Positions 1 to 7,514 of a stretch of 64,000 nt of DNA are shown in pieces. Location of the stretch: contig NZ_VFAH01000001.1 of the NCBI RefSeq assembly GCF_008929045.1, positions 496,001 through 560,000 of the forward strand, in the 5' to 3' direction. The position numbers and the translations under genes are program-made. The stretch is from Noviherbaspirillum aerium (GTDB lineage Bacteria; Pseudomonadota; Gammaproteobacteria; Burkholderiales; Burkholderiaceae_D). Position 1 is the stretch's first letter, and each line of letters begins with the position of its first letter. The notes under the pieces are model-generated. The model saw only the letters and a program-made list of their open reading frames with translations, was not told the DNA's origin and searched no databases.

Positions 1-2
1 CC

Positions 3-1004
3 AGCTTCCAGATCAATGTGCCGCAGCTGTTCGCCGACATCGACCGCACCAAGGCCAAGCAGCTCGGCGTGCCGCTGGCAACGATCTACCAGACGCTGCA
101 GATCAACCTCGGCTCGCTGTACGTGAACGACTTCAACCAGTTCGGCCGCACCTATCAGGTCAAGGTGCAGGCGGATGCGCCTTACCGCTCGCATGCGGAG
201 GACATCGCGCAGCTGAAGGTGCGCAACAACAAGGGCGAGATGATCCCGCTGTCGTCGCTGATGCGGGTGAAGGACAGCTACGGTCCCGACCGCGTACAGC
301 GCTACAACGCCTATGTCTCCGCCGACATCAACGGCGGCCCGGCTCCCGGCGTGTCCAGCGGCCAGGCGCAGGCGGCAATGGAAAGGATCGCCAAGGAAGT
401 CCTGCCCAAGGGCATCACCTATGAATGGACGGAGCTGACCTACCAGGAGATCCTGGCCGGCAACACCATGATCGTCGTGTTCCCGCTGTGCGTGCTGCTG
501 GTGTTCCTGGTGCTGGCCGCCCAGTACGAAAGCTGGACGCTGCCGCTGGCGGTGATCCTGATCGTGCCGATGTCGATCCTGTGCGCGCTGCTCGGCGTCA
601 AGCTGACCGGCGGCGACAACAACATCTTCACCCAGATCGCGCTGTTCGTGCTGGTGGGCCTGGCGTCGAAGAACGCGATCCTGATCGTGGAGTTCGCCCG
701 TGAATTGGAAATGCATGGACGCAGCGTGGTGGAGGCGGCGCTGGAAGCCTGCCGCCTGCGTCTGCGCCCGATCCTGATGACGTCGATCGCCTTCATCATG
801 GGCGTGGTGCCGCTGGTGTTTTCTTCCGGCGCCGGTGCGGAAATGCGGCATGCGATGGGCGTGGCGGTGTTCGCCGGCATGCTCGGCGTGACGCTGTTCG
901 GCCTGTTCCTGACGCCGGTGTTCTATGTGCTGCTGCGCACCTTCGCCAAGCGTTTCGAGAAGCCGGCGGCGGTTCTGCCGCCTGCCACCGAAGGAGCCGT
1001 GTAA
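3..1004 (+). CDS. RND multidrug efflux pump, inner-membrane subunit (C-terminal part, MexF/BpeF-like)
   Basis: The frame is open from the left edge, so only about the last third of a ~1050-residue HAE1-type RND proton/drug antiporter is present. Visible are the end of the porter domain, then the C-terminal transmembrane bundle from about residue 150 (VVFPLCVLLVFLVLAAQYES). The segment GGDNNIFTQIALFVLVGLAS and the stretch through RLRPILMTSIAFIMGVVPL match, from memory, the MexF/BpeF clade. The protein works as a trimer in the inner membrane, coupled to a periplasmic adaptor (off the window) and the outer-membrane channel encoded immediately downstream. The RBS of that gene (AAGGAG, 991-996) lies inside this coding end, so the two are co-translated from one transcript. 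Substrate cannot be told from sequence. Confidence 0.95.
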   Translation, partial: SFQINVPQLFADIDRTKAKQLGVPLATIYQTLQINLGSLYVNDFNQFGRTYQVKVQADAPYRSHAEDIAQLKVRNNKGEMIPLSSLMRVKDSYGPDRVQRYNAYVSADINGGPAPGVSSGQAQAAMERIAKEVLPKGITYEWTELTYQEILAGNTMIVVFPLCVLLVFLVLAAQYESWTLPLAVILIVPMSILCALLGVKLTGGDNNIFTQIALFVLVGLASKNAILIVEFARELEMHGRSVVEAALEACRLRLRPILMTSIAFIMGVVPLVFSSGAGAEMRHAMGVAVFAGMLGVTLFGLFLTPVFYVLLRTFAKRFEKPAAVLPPATEGAV

Positions 1005-2474
1005 ATGACGACCAACAAGATCATGACGATGACAACATTCCTGCCGAAAATGATGACGCCGCTGCTGGCGGCACTGATCCTCGCCGGTTGCGCCGCGCCC
1101 GAGCTGCGGTCACCCGAGATCGATATTCCCTCCGGCTTCAAGGAAGCGGAGGCATACAAGGTGGATACCAGCGCCGACGCGGCGCGCTGGAAACCGGCCC
1201 AGCCGGCCGAGGCGCAGCCGCGCGGCGAATGGTGGAAAGCCTTTAACGATGCCGCGCTGAATCAGCTGATCGATGAAGCCACCAGCGCCAACGCCAACCT
1301 GGCGGTTGCGGCGGCGCGCGTCAAGCAGGCCCGCGCAATCGCCGGCATCGCCGAGGCCGACCGCATCCCGGCGGTCAATGCCGGGATCGGCGGACAGCGC
1401 GCACGCTCCTCTGCCGTGTCGCGCGGCCTGCCGGCGGGAACCGACGTCGCCCCGGGCAATGTCTGGCAGGGACGGCTGACGGCGAGCTATGAAGTCGACC
1501 TGTTCGGCCGCGTCGGCAACAACATCAGCGCGGCGCAAGCCGATGCCGCCGCCAGCGAAGCCAGCTACCGCTCGGTGCTGCTGGCCTTGCAGGCCGATGT
1601 GGCGCAGACGTATTTCCTGCTGCGCGCGGCCGATGCGGAACTGGCCTTCCTGAACGAGACCGTGCGGCTGCGGGAGGAAAACCAGCGTATCGCCCAGCGC
1701 CGCTACGACCTTGGCGACGTCGGCGAACTCGATCTGTCGCTGACGAAAACCGAGCTGGCGACGACCCGCTCGGAAGCCATCGCGGTGGAACGCCAGCGCG
1801 CGCAGCTGGAACACGCGCTCGCGGTCCTGCTGGGCAAGCCGGCGGCCCGCTTTGCGGCCGACAGCAATCCCCTGCAGACTTCATTCGCGCCGCCCGGCAT
1901 TCCGGCCGGCCTGCCGTCAGCACTGCTGGAGCGCCGTCCCGATATCGCCGCCGCCCAGCGCGCGATGATGGCCGCCAATGCCCGTATCGGCGTGGCACGC
2001 TCGGCGATGTTCCCGTCCCTGTTCATTACCGGTGCAGGCGGCGGCGAGTCGCAGGACCTGTCCGACCTGTTCAAATGGTCGAGCCGCACCTGGGTGATCG
2101 GCGCCCTGTTGTCATTACCGGTCATCGACGGCGGCCGCAACCGCGCCAACATCGCCCGCAGCGAGGCCGCGCTGGAAGAATCGGTGGCCGGCTACCGGCA
2201 AAGCGTGCTGACGGCCTTTGCCGAAGTCGAAGACAACCTGGTGGGATTGCGCACGCTGTCCGGCCAGGCGCAGTCGATCGATGATGCCGTCGCCTCGGCG
2301 CGGCGCTCGGTGGAACTGGCCAACAAGCTTTATTCCGCCGGCCGCTCCAGCTACCTGGAGTTGCTGGATGCGCAGCGCAACCTGGCCGCCGTCGAACGCC
2401 GCGCGGTGCAGCTGCGCGGCGCGCGGGCAGCGACCACGGTGGCGCTGATCCGTTCGCTCGGCGGCGGCTGGTAA
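1005..2474 (+). CDS. Outer-membrane efflux lipoprotein, NodT/OprM family
   Basis: This is the outer-membrane channel partner of the upstream RND pump: a trimeric beta-barrel with a long periplasmic alpha tunnel. A signal peptide ends in a lipobox (LILAGCAAP, Cys at about residue 29), so it should be a lipoprotein. Two OEP repeats follow, each with the helical signature of the family (e.g. LTASYEVDLFGRVGNN around 160-175 and RPDIAAAQRAMMAANARIG in the second half). Length (489 aa) is normal for OprM/NodT proteins. The ATG follows the pump stop codon directly, and AAGGAG lies 8 bases upstream; internal Met codons at residues 7 and 9 are possible alternative starts. No separate promoter is seen. 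Confidence 0.95.
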   Translation: MTTNKIMTMTTFLPKMMTPLLAALILAGCAAPELRSPEIDIPSGFKEAEAYKVDTSADAARWKPAQPAEAQPRGEWWKAFNDAALNQLIDEATSANANLAVAAARVKQARAIAGIAEADRIPAVNAGIGGQRARSSAVSRGLPAGTDVAPGNVWQGRLTASYEVDLFGRVGNNISAAQADAAASEASYRSVLLALQADVAQTYFLLRAADAELAFLNETVRLREENQRIAQRRYDLGDVGELDLSLTKTELATTRSEAIAVERQRAQLEHALAVLLGKPAARFAADSNPLQTSFAPPGIPAGLPSALLERRPDIAAAQRAMMAANARIGVARSAMFPSLFITGAGGGESQDLSDLFKWSSRTWVIGALLSLPVIDGGRNRANIARSEAALEESVAGYRQSVLTAFAEVEDNLVGLRTLSGQAQSIDDAVASARRSVELANKLYSAGRSSYLELLDAQRNLAAVERRAVQLRGARAATTVALIRSLGGGW

Positions 2475-2700
2475 GCCTGCAGGCGACCAGGATTTCAAGG
2501 AGAGGCGCGGGAAAGACGACGATGCGGTGCCGGGATTATTCCATTTTCAGAAATGATGCATTGCGGCATTTGCGGTTTTTCTTCTCTCGCGCGACGGATA
2601 GACTGTGCTTCATCGATGAGCACACAACGCAGTGCGACTCTCGAAGGACTCGAAAGACATTGAGCCCGGAGTCATCAACCTTATTTAGTGGAGAAACAAA

Positions 2701-3087
2701 ATGAATGCGAAAAAACTGATTGCCGCTGTTGCTGTTTTTGCTGCCGCCAATTCGGCCTTTGCCAGCGAATGGGTGGATTTCAGCGGTTTCAAGTCGACCA
2801 AGACCCGCGCCGAAGTCATCGCCGAAATGAACCAGGGCAATGCCAGCCGCCAGCTCGCAGGTAACAGCGAATTCGTTGAATTCAAGAGCGCTCCGGTCGC
2901 TTCCGGCAAGACCCGCGCCGAAGTCCGCGCCGAACTCGACAAGGCGTATGCCGATGGCCAGCTTGCCAATAACGGCTCTTCCGAGTTCGTCGAGTTCACC
3001 AATGTCGCTTCGAGCAAGACTCGCGACCAGGTGCGCCAGGAAGCCCTCGCCGCCACCAAGGGCCGGACCGCCGCCGCCGGCGAGTAA
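2701..3087 (+). CDS. DUF4148 family exported protein
   Basis: A 128-residue periplasmic protein with a clear Sec signal peptide (MNAKKLIAAVAVFAAANSAFA, cleavage before SEW). The mature part contains imperfect ~40-residue repeats, each carrying a phenylalanine-rich strand (WVDFSGF, EFVEFKS, EFVEFTN) followed by KTRAEV/KTRDQV. The KTRAEVxAEL element is the hallmark of DUF4148, a family abundant in Burkholderiales with no established function. GGAG lies 7 bases before the ATG. The gene stands alone, with its own strong intrinsic terminator about 110 bases downstream. Confidence 0.9.
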   Translation: MNAKKLIAAVAVFAAANSAFASEWVDFSGFKSTKTRAEVIAEMNQGNASRQLAGNSEFVEFKSAPVASGKTRAEVRAELDKAYADGQLANNGSSEFVEFTNVASSKTRDQVRQEALAATKGRTAAAGE

Positions 3088-3200
3088 TTCGCCTCCGGCT
3101 TGCTGCAGGCATGCGCGCCTGCCGGCTTGAACCGCAGCCGCGCTCCCAGGATTGTTTGATGTAAAGCGTCTCCTCCACTCTCTCCAAGAGTTGGATTTAT

Positions 3201-3236
3201 GCCCGCCGGCGTTCGCGTCCGCGGGCTTTTTTATTT
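3201..3236 (+). terminator. Rho-independent terminator after the DUF4148 gene
   Basis: GCCCGC (3201-3206) pairs with GCGGGC (3221-3226), followed directly by a T-rich tail (TTTTTTATTTTT). It separates the DUF4148 transcript from the rtcB leader region. Confidence 0.85.
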
Positions 3237-3320
3237 TTCCGGGCGACGGCGATGCCTCAGTTTAGAGCGCATCCTCGATACGGCAAAAACAACGGAACCA
3301 TCGGGTTCGGGACGGATCTT

Positions 3321-3350
3321 TTGACATGGCCGGGCTGATTGCTTCACAAT
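3321..3350 (+). promoter_or_regulatory. Sigma70-type promoter upstream of rtcB leader
   Basis: A perfect -35 TTGACA (3321-3326), an 18-bp spacer and CACAAT (3345-3350) as -10 predict a start near 3357. It lies about 265 bases before rtcB and reads into a structured region that ends in an intrinsic terminator. Confidence 0.65.
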
Positions 3351-3397
3351 CGCGGCTCGCCGATTTTCGCCAACCCTCTTTCAAGAAAGGACCGACC

Positions 3398-3433
3398 ATG
3401 CCCGGACAGGCTGATCATTCTCTGCAGACTTAG
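3398..3433 (+). CDS. Possible 11-aa leader peptide (MPGQADHSLQT)
   Basis: ATG at 3398 is preceded by AAGAAAGGA (3383-3391) at optimal spacing and the frame closes with TAG after 11 codons, just before the first hairpin of the rtcB leader. Its start context (AAAGGACC...ATGCCC) resembles that of rtcB itself. The composition does not show a run of one amino acid, so it is not an obvious amino-acid attenuator. Whether it is translated is unknown. Confidence 0.3.
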   Translation: MPGQADHSLQT

Positions 3434-3491
3434 CCCCGCGCATCGCTCGGGGCCATGGCGATATCGCCGACCCGAGCCGGTCGTTCCACGC

Positions 3492-3523
3492 AAACCCCGG
3501 CCAGGAAACTCGCCGGGGTTTTT
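3492..3523 (+). terminator. Intrinsic terminator inside the rtcB upstream region
   Basis: AAACCCCGGC (3492-3501) pairs with GCCGGGGTTT starting at 3512, followed by a run of five T. It lies about 100 bases before the rtcB ATG, so transcripts from 3321-3350 must read through it to reach rtcB. Confidence 0.75.
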
Positions 3524-3620
3524 GCTTTCCCGCGGACAGGAAAGGTCCGCTGCAAATGCCTGCGGCCCGCCAGCCGAGACAGGCTGTCATTCACGAATAC
3601 CGAAAGACGACAGGACCATC

Positions 3621-4829
3621 ATGCCCATCAAGCAAACCCTGCACAAAGGCCAGGTGCCGGTGCATATCTATACCGACGATATCGAGCATGAAGCGCTGCA
3701 GCAGCTGCTCAATATCGCCCAGTTGCCCATCGTTCATCCGCACGTGGCCGCCATGCCGGACGTGCACGCCGGCATCGGCGCCACCGTCGGCAGCGTCATC
3801 CCCACCCGCTCGGCGATCATTCCGGCCGCCGTCGGTGTCGACATCGGCTGCGGCATGAATGCGGTGCGCACCACGCTGAGCGCCAGCCAGCTGCCCGACA
3901 GCCTGGCCCGGGTGCGCAGCGCGATCGAGGCCGCGGTGCCGGTGGGTTTCGAGCAGCATGAGTGGAACAAGGTGCGCGGTTCGCAGCATGCCCGCGTCGG
4001 CCGTCCGCTCAACGACCGCCTCGACCGCATCGTCGGCAAGCACGGCGGCATCATGAAAATGCAGCAGAAATTCGCCCAGACCTGGATCTGCCAGATCGGC
4101 ACGCTGGGCGGCGGCAATCACTTCATCGAATTGTGCATCGATGAAGAGGAGCGCGTGTGGGTGATGCTGCATTCCGGTTCGCGCGGCATCGGCAATGTGA
4201 TCGGCCGCTATTTCATCGCGGCGGCGCGCAAGGACATGGAGCGCCACAAGATGCATCTGCCGGACAAGGACCTGGCTTACTTCAGCGAAGGCTCGACCCT
4301 GTTCGACGACTATGTGGAAGCGGTGGACTGGGCGCAGGATTATGCAATGATCAACCGCCGGGAAATGATGCGGCTGGTGATCGGCGCGCTGGAAAAGCAC
4401 CTGCCGCCGTTCCGGCTCGACGGCGAAGCCATCAATTGCCATCACAACTATGTGTCGCGGGAAACCCATGGCAACGAGCGCCTGTTCATTACGCGCAAGG
4501 GTGCGATCTCGGCGCAGGAAGGCGAACTCGGCATCATTCCCGGCAGCATGGGTGCGCGCAGCTATATCGTGCGCGGCAAGGGCAATCCGGATTCGTTCTG
4601 CTCCTGCTCGCATGGCGCCGGCCGCAGGATGAGCCGGACCGAAGCCAAGCGGCGCTTCAGCCGGATCGACCTGGAGCAGCAGACCAGCGGCATCGAGTGC
4701 CGCAAGGATGGCGGCGTGATCGACGAAATCCCGGCCGCCTACAAGAACATCGACGAAGTGATGGCCCACCAGACCGACCTGGTCGAAGTGGTGCATACGC
4801 TGCGTCAGGTGATTTGCGTGAAAGGATAA
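3621..4829 (+). CDS. rtcB: RNA-splicing ligase RtcB
   Basis: A 402-aa GTP- and Mn2+-dependent ligase joining 2',3'-cyclic phosphate (or 3'-phosphate) and 5'-OH RNA ends, used in repair of cleaved tRNA and rRNA. Metal-site motifs are intact: DVHAGIGATVG near residue 47, VGVDIGCGMN near 73-82 (Mn-binding Cys), GTLGGGNHFIEL near 162 and HNYVSRE near 275. The guanylylated histidine is in CSCSHGAGRRMSRTEA near residue 331. The start at 3621 fits the family N terminus and the usual length (~400 aa); an upstream in-frame extension to 3339 lacks similarity and crosses the leader RNA. No rtcA, rtcR, Rsr or prfH gene is next to it; a small basic-protein gene follows at once. Confidence 0.96.
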   Translation: MPIKQTLHKGQVPVHIYTDDIEHEALQQLLNIAQLPIVHPHVAAMPDVHAGIGATVGSVIPTRSAIIPAAVGVDIGCGMNAVRTTLSASQLPDSLARVRSAIEAAVPVGFEQHEWNKVRGSQHARVGRPLNDRLDRIVGKHGGIMKMQQKFAQTWICQIGTLGGGNHFIELCIDEEERVWVMLHSGSRGIGNVIGRYFIAAARKDMERHKMHLPDKDLAYFSEGSTLFDDYVEAVDWAQDYAMINRREMMRLVIGALEKHLPPFRLDGEAINCHHNYVSRETHGNERLFITRKGAISAQEGELGIIPGSMGARSYIVRGKGNPDSFCSCSHGAGRRMSRTEAKRRFSRIDLEQQTSGIECRKDGGVIDEIPAAYKNIDEVMAHQTDLVEVVHTLRQVICVKG

Positions 4830-4832
4830 ATC

Positions 4833-4988
4833 ATGAAATTGACCATCAAGACACTCAAGCCGCGCAATCCGCTGGTGCCGGCCGCCAAGCTGCGCCAGGC
4901 CGGCGCGCATGGCGCGCATCAGGCGTCGCGCCGGGTGCGGCGCGAAGGCAAGCAGGAGCTGCGCCGCCAGCTTGCGGAACGCGGTTAG
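4833..4988 (+). CDS. Small basic protein encoded directly after rtcB (51 aa, unknown)
   Basis: The ATG is 3 bases after the rtcB stop and has AAAGGA (4821-4826) as Shine-Dalgarno, partly inside the rtcB end, so it is almost surely co-translated with the ligase. The product is 51 residues, strongly basic (many Arg/Lys, e.g. ASRRVRREGKQELRRQLAERG), with no membrane segment or signal peptide. The composition suits an RNA- or ribosome-associated helper. I do not recognise a family, and it is not the release factor homologue PrfH sometimes linked to RtcB. Confidence 0.7.
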   Translation: MKLTIKTLKPRNPLVPAAKLRQAGAHGAHQASRRVRREGKQELRRQLAERG

Positions 4989-5109
4989 AGGCCGTGCCGG
5001 GGCATGCGCGCGGCGGAGAACGCCGCCGCCGGCAGGGCCGGGATCATCGAGGCACTTGCGCCGGAGCCTCCGACTTTTGCCTGTGCCCGTCGCCAGTCGA
5101 ACCGGCAGC

Positions 5110-6675
5110 TTATTCCGGCGCCGATCCTTTCGACTGCGGCAGGTCCACCATCACCGGCGCGCCCGGCACGGTGCAGCCGGTCGAGCAGCACTTGCCCGGC
5201 TGCCTGTTCGCAGTGATCGGCCGGCGCGGGTCGTCGACGATGCCGCGCTCCATCAATCTCTCCACCAGTGCCACCTTGTTGCCGATCGGGTAATTGCGGT
5301 AGATCTCCTGCTTCATCGCCGCCGGCGAGCCGCCGCCGTGCAGGCTGATCACCGAATACCAGCCGCCCTGATACGACGCGGTCAGATCCTCGATGAAGCG
5401 CGCCGCCTGGATGCGCTTGTCGTAGGGCACGTCGGGATTGGCGCGCAGCACGTCGGCCAGATTGGCGGCGGTTTCGGGATTGTGGTCCTCGTCCGGTCCC
5501 GGCAGCGTGACGATCAGGCCGCCCGACACATAGTGCGCGATGCGGTGCATGTCGTAGATCTGCGTGGCCAGCAGCAGCTTGCCGATGTTGGAAAACACCG
5601 CATCCGGCACGACGGTGTTGGCCTGGGCATCCTGCGCCGCATAGACCGATGCGGCAACGCCGCAGGCATAGAAGCCTTCGGTGATCTTGATCAGTTCCAC
5701 CATCTGTTCGCGCAGATGGGTTTCCTTGCCGGGATCGAAGCCGTTGGCCTCGCACATCAAGGCGCCGGCGCCGATGAGCAGGTCGCCGAAACCGGCGCGC
5801 GCGCCGATGCAGCTGTGGCGGTGATGGGTCGCATAGTTGTAGGTCATGTAGCCGGAATGCTCCCACTCGCCGGCATAGAACACCTTTTCCCATGGCACGA
5901 ACACCCGGTCGAAGATCAGCACCGCGGTCGACTGGCCGAACTTGTTGGAAAACAGCGCCGATTTCTCTCCCGGCCGTCCGGCCGGGCGCGCCACCATGGT
6001 AAGGCCGGGCGCATCGCAGGGTACCGCGCAGCAGACGGCGAACTCGGCATCTTCCTGCGTCATGCTCCGGCACGGCATGACCAGGAATTCATGCATGTAG
6101 GGCGCGCCGGTGACGATCGCCTTGGTGCCGGAAATGACGATGCCGCCGGCATTGCGCTCGACGATGTGCACATAGGAATCCGGATTGGCCTGCTGGTGCG
6201 GCCGCCTGCTGCGGTCACCCTTGGCATCGGTCATGGCGATGCCGACCGAGAGGTCGCGCTCCTGCGCGTCATGCAGGTAATTCAGAAAGTTCTGGCCGTA
6301 CTGCGTGCCCTTGTCGGCATCGATGCGGTGCGTGACCTGGTAGATGGCGTTGAAGGCGTCATGCGCCAGATAGCGCTGCGCGCAGCCGGTTTCCTGGCAC
6401 AGCAGGCGCACCGCTTCCAGCTTGTTGAGCAAGTCCGCGCTGCTGGTATCGATGTGCAGCATGCGGTTGATCTGCCTGCCGCTGGTGTGCTGGGTGGCCA
6501 GCATCAGCGGCGCATAATCTTCCTTGAGCGCATAGTCGTAAGTGACGCCGAGCGCATTGATGCCGGGGGCGAAGGCAGGTTCGTCGGCGACCGATTCGAC
6601 CCGCCGGCCGTCCAGATAGATGGTCGGCTTGTATTGCCGGAGGGATTCGCGGTACTGGGCAGATGACATCAGCAT
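5110..6675 (-). CDS. 4-hydroxyphenylacetate 3-hydroxylase / 4-hydroxybutyryl-CoA dehydratase superfamily protein
   Basis: A 521-aa flavoprotein of the HpaB/AbfD superfamily (acyl-CoA-dehydrogenase-like fold). The middle and C-terminal regions (GDLLIGAGALMCEANG near 297-312; EGFYACGVAAS; YVSGGLIVTLPGP) look closer to 4-hydroxybutyryl-CoA dehydratase than to the phenol hydroxylases. Of the dehydratase cluster ligands, a Cys pair is present at 93/98 and a His near 285, but the position I align with the last Cys ligand is Ala292, with another Cys at 289. A cysteine-rich tail (CCSTGC) follows. Hence [4Fe-4S] dehydratase activity is uncertain. The start is placed at the Met with AAGGAG 6 bases upstream. 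It is divergent from a TetR regulator, with an operator between them. Confidence 0.8.
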   Translation of the reverse strand: MLMSSAQYRESLRQYKPTIYLDGRRVESVADEPAFAPGINALGVTYDYALKEDYAPLMLATQHTSGRQINRMLHIDTSSADLLNKLEAVRLLCQETGCAQRYLAHDAFNAIYQVTHRIDADKGTQYGQNFLNYLHDAQERDLSVGIAMTDAKGDRSRRPHQQANPDSYVHIVERNAGGIVISGTKAIVTGAPYMHEFLVMPCRSMTQEDAEFAVCCAVPCDAPGLTMVARPAGRPGEKSALFSNKFGQSTAVLIFDRVFVPWEKVFYAGEWEHSGYMTYNYATHHRHSCIGARAGFGDLLIGAGALMCEANGFDPGKETHLREQMVELIKITEGFYACGVAASVYAAQDAQANTVVPDAVFSNIGKLLLATQIYDMHRIAHYVSGGLIVTLPGPDEDHNPETAANLADVLRANPDVPYDKRIQAARFIEDLTASYQGGWYSVISLHGGGSPAAMKQEIYRNYPIGNKVALVERLMERGIVDDPRRPITANRQPGKCCSTGCTVPGAPVMVDLPQSKGSAPE

Positions 6676-6755
6676 GTTGGTCTCCTTGTCGTCATGCGGC
6701 ATCCCGTTCATCGAATAAGCAACAAGAAACGGGAAGTGAGAAACACTTTGCCACT

Positions 6756-6784
6756 AATATGAACAATGTTCATTTTTGAGTCAA
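6756..6784 (-). promoter_or_regulatory. Minus-strand promoter of the HpaB/AbfD-like gene
   Basis: Reading leftwards, TTGACT (complement of 6779-6784), a 17-bp spacer and CATATT (complement of 6756-6761) form a plausible -35/-10 pair. The TetR-type palindrome at 6759-6773 sits in the spacer and -10, as expected for repression. Confidence 0.5.
6759..6773. promoter_or_regulatory. Putative TetR operator (palindrome)
   Basis: ATGAAC-AAT-GTTCAT is a perfect 6-3-6 inverted repeat between the divergent HpaB/AbfD-like and TetR genes. Its size and position fit a TetR dimer site controlling both directions. Confidence 0.6.
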
Positions 6785-6806
6785 GCCGTTAAATCCCCCT
6801 GGGGCG

Positions 6807-7514
6807 ATGTGCTACATTTGCCTGATGAAAAAATCATCATCCCGGACATCGCAGGAGTTGCAGACATCGCAGACATCGCAGGGCTTGCCGCCCGAGCCGG
6901 ACGAGCCGCGCCTGGTGCGGCTGCGCGCCGTCAAGGACATGAAGCGCCAGATGATCCTGGATGCCGCGCGGCGGGTATTCGAGCGCGACGGATTGCTTGG
7001 GGCCAACATGCGCGCGATCGCCGCCGAGGCCGGCTATACCGCCAGCGCGCTGTACAACCACTACGCCAGCAAGGAAGACATTTACGGCGACCTGCTGTCG
7101 CAGTCGCTCGACCGGCTTCATGAGGCGGTCCATGCCGGGCGATCCGCCAGGGCGAGTCCCGCCCAGCGCATCGAGCAGCAGGCAATGGCCTTCTATGATT
7201 TCTATCTCGACAATCCGCGCGAACTCGATCTCGGCTTCTACCTGTTCCAGGGCATGAAACCGCTGGGGCTGACGCCCGGGCTCAATGAACAATTGAACAA
7301 GCGGCTGCGCGCATCGCTCGACGGCATCGAGGAAAACCTGATCGGGATCGGCTACGCCAGGAAGGCCGCGCTGCAGGAAACCACTTCCCTGTTCGGACAT
7401 TGCGTCGGCTTGCTGCTCCTGACCCACACCGGGCGCATCCGCATGTTCGGGCAGGACGGGCGCGCGCTGTTCGCCGCCTATGTGAAAAAACTCATCCAGC
7501 AGGGGAAGACATGA
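6807..7514 (+). CDS. TetR/AcrR family transcriptional regulator
   Basis: A 235-aa repressor. The N-terminal DNA-binding domain is clear: ILDAARRVFERDG followed by the helix-turn-helix MRAIAAEAGYTASALYNHYASKEDIY (about residues 67-92). The C-terminal ligand domain is helical and unassigned. The ATG at 6807 has only a weak GGGG upstream; Met7 is an alternative. It probably represses itself and the divergent HpaB/AbfD-like gene through the palindrome at 6759-6773. Its stop overlaps the start of the following cysteine hydrolase (ATGA), so those two are translationally coupled. Confidence 0.92.
   Translation: MCYICLMKKSSSRTSQELQTSQTSQGLPPEPDEPRLVRLRAVKDMKRQMILDAARRVFERDGLLGANMRAIAAEAGYTASALYNHYASKEDIYGDLLSQSLDRLHEAVHAGRSARASPAQRIEQQAMAFYDFYLDNPRELDLGFYLFQGMKPLGLTPGLNEQLNKRLRASLDGIEENLIGIGYARKAALQETTSLFGHCVGLLLLTHTGRIRMFGQDGRALFAAYVKKLIQQGKT

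Larger units (their letters stand above)
3357..3523 (+). ncRNA. Candidate terminated leader RNA / small RNA upstream of rtcB
   Basis: From the predicted start near 3357 to the T-run at 3519-3523 the transcript would be about 165 nt. It contains an 11-codon reading frame (3398-3433) with a good Shine-Dalgarno, hairpins GCCCCG/CGGGGC (3433-3453) and CGACC/GGTCG (3468-3483), a 12-bp palindrome GGCGATATCGCC (3457-3468), and a classical terminator (3492-3523). I do not recognise a catalogued family. It could be an attenuator controlling rtcB or an independent small RNA. The 11-aa peptide may be a leader peptide. Function is unknown. Confidence 0.45.

Noticed and set aside
2522-2704. 60-codon frame before the DUF4148 gene
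   Set aside because: It runs into the DUF4148 start codon, has poor RBS spacing and unlikely composition; the segment is better seen as the DUF4148 promoter and leader.
3327-3345. Possible sigma54 promoter (TGGC...TTGC) before rtcB
   Set aside because: The GG-to-GC distance is one base too long for sigma54, while a good sigma70 promoter overlaps the same place.
3591-4919. 442-codon minus-strand frame over rtcB
   Set aside because: Antisense to RtcB, whose motifs are unambiguous; low-complexity His/Ala/Arg-rich translation.
4909-6666. Long open frame on the plus strand (585 codons) across the AbfD-like gene
   Set aside because: It is the antisense shadow of a well-supported enzyme gene; GC-rich codon bias opens such frames. 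The translation shows no family resemblance.
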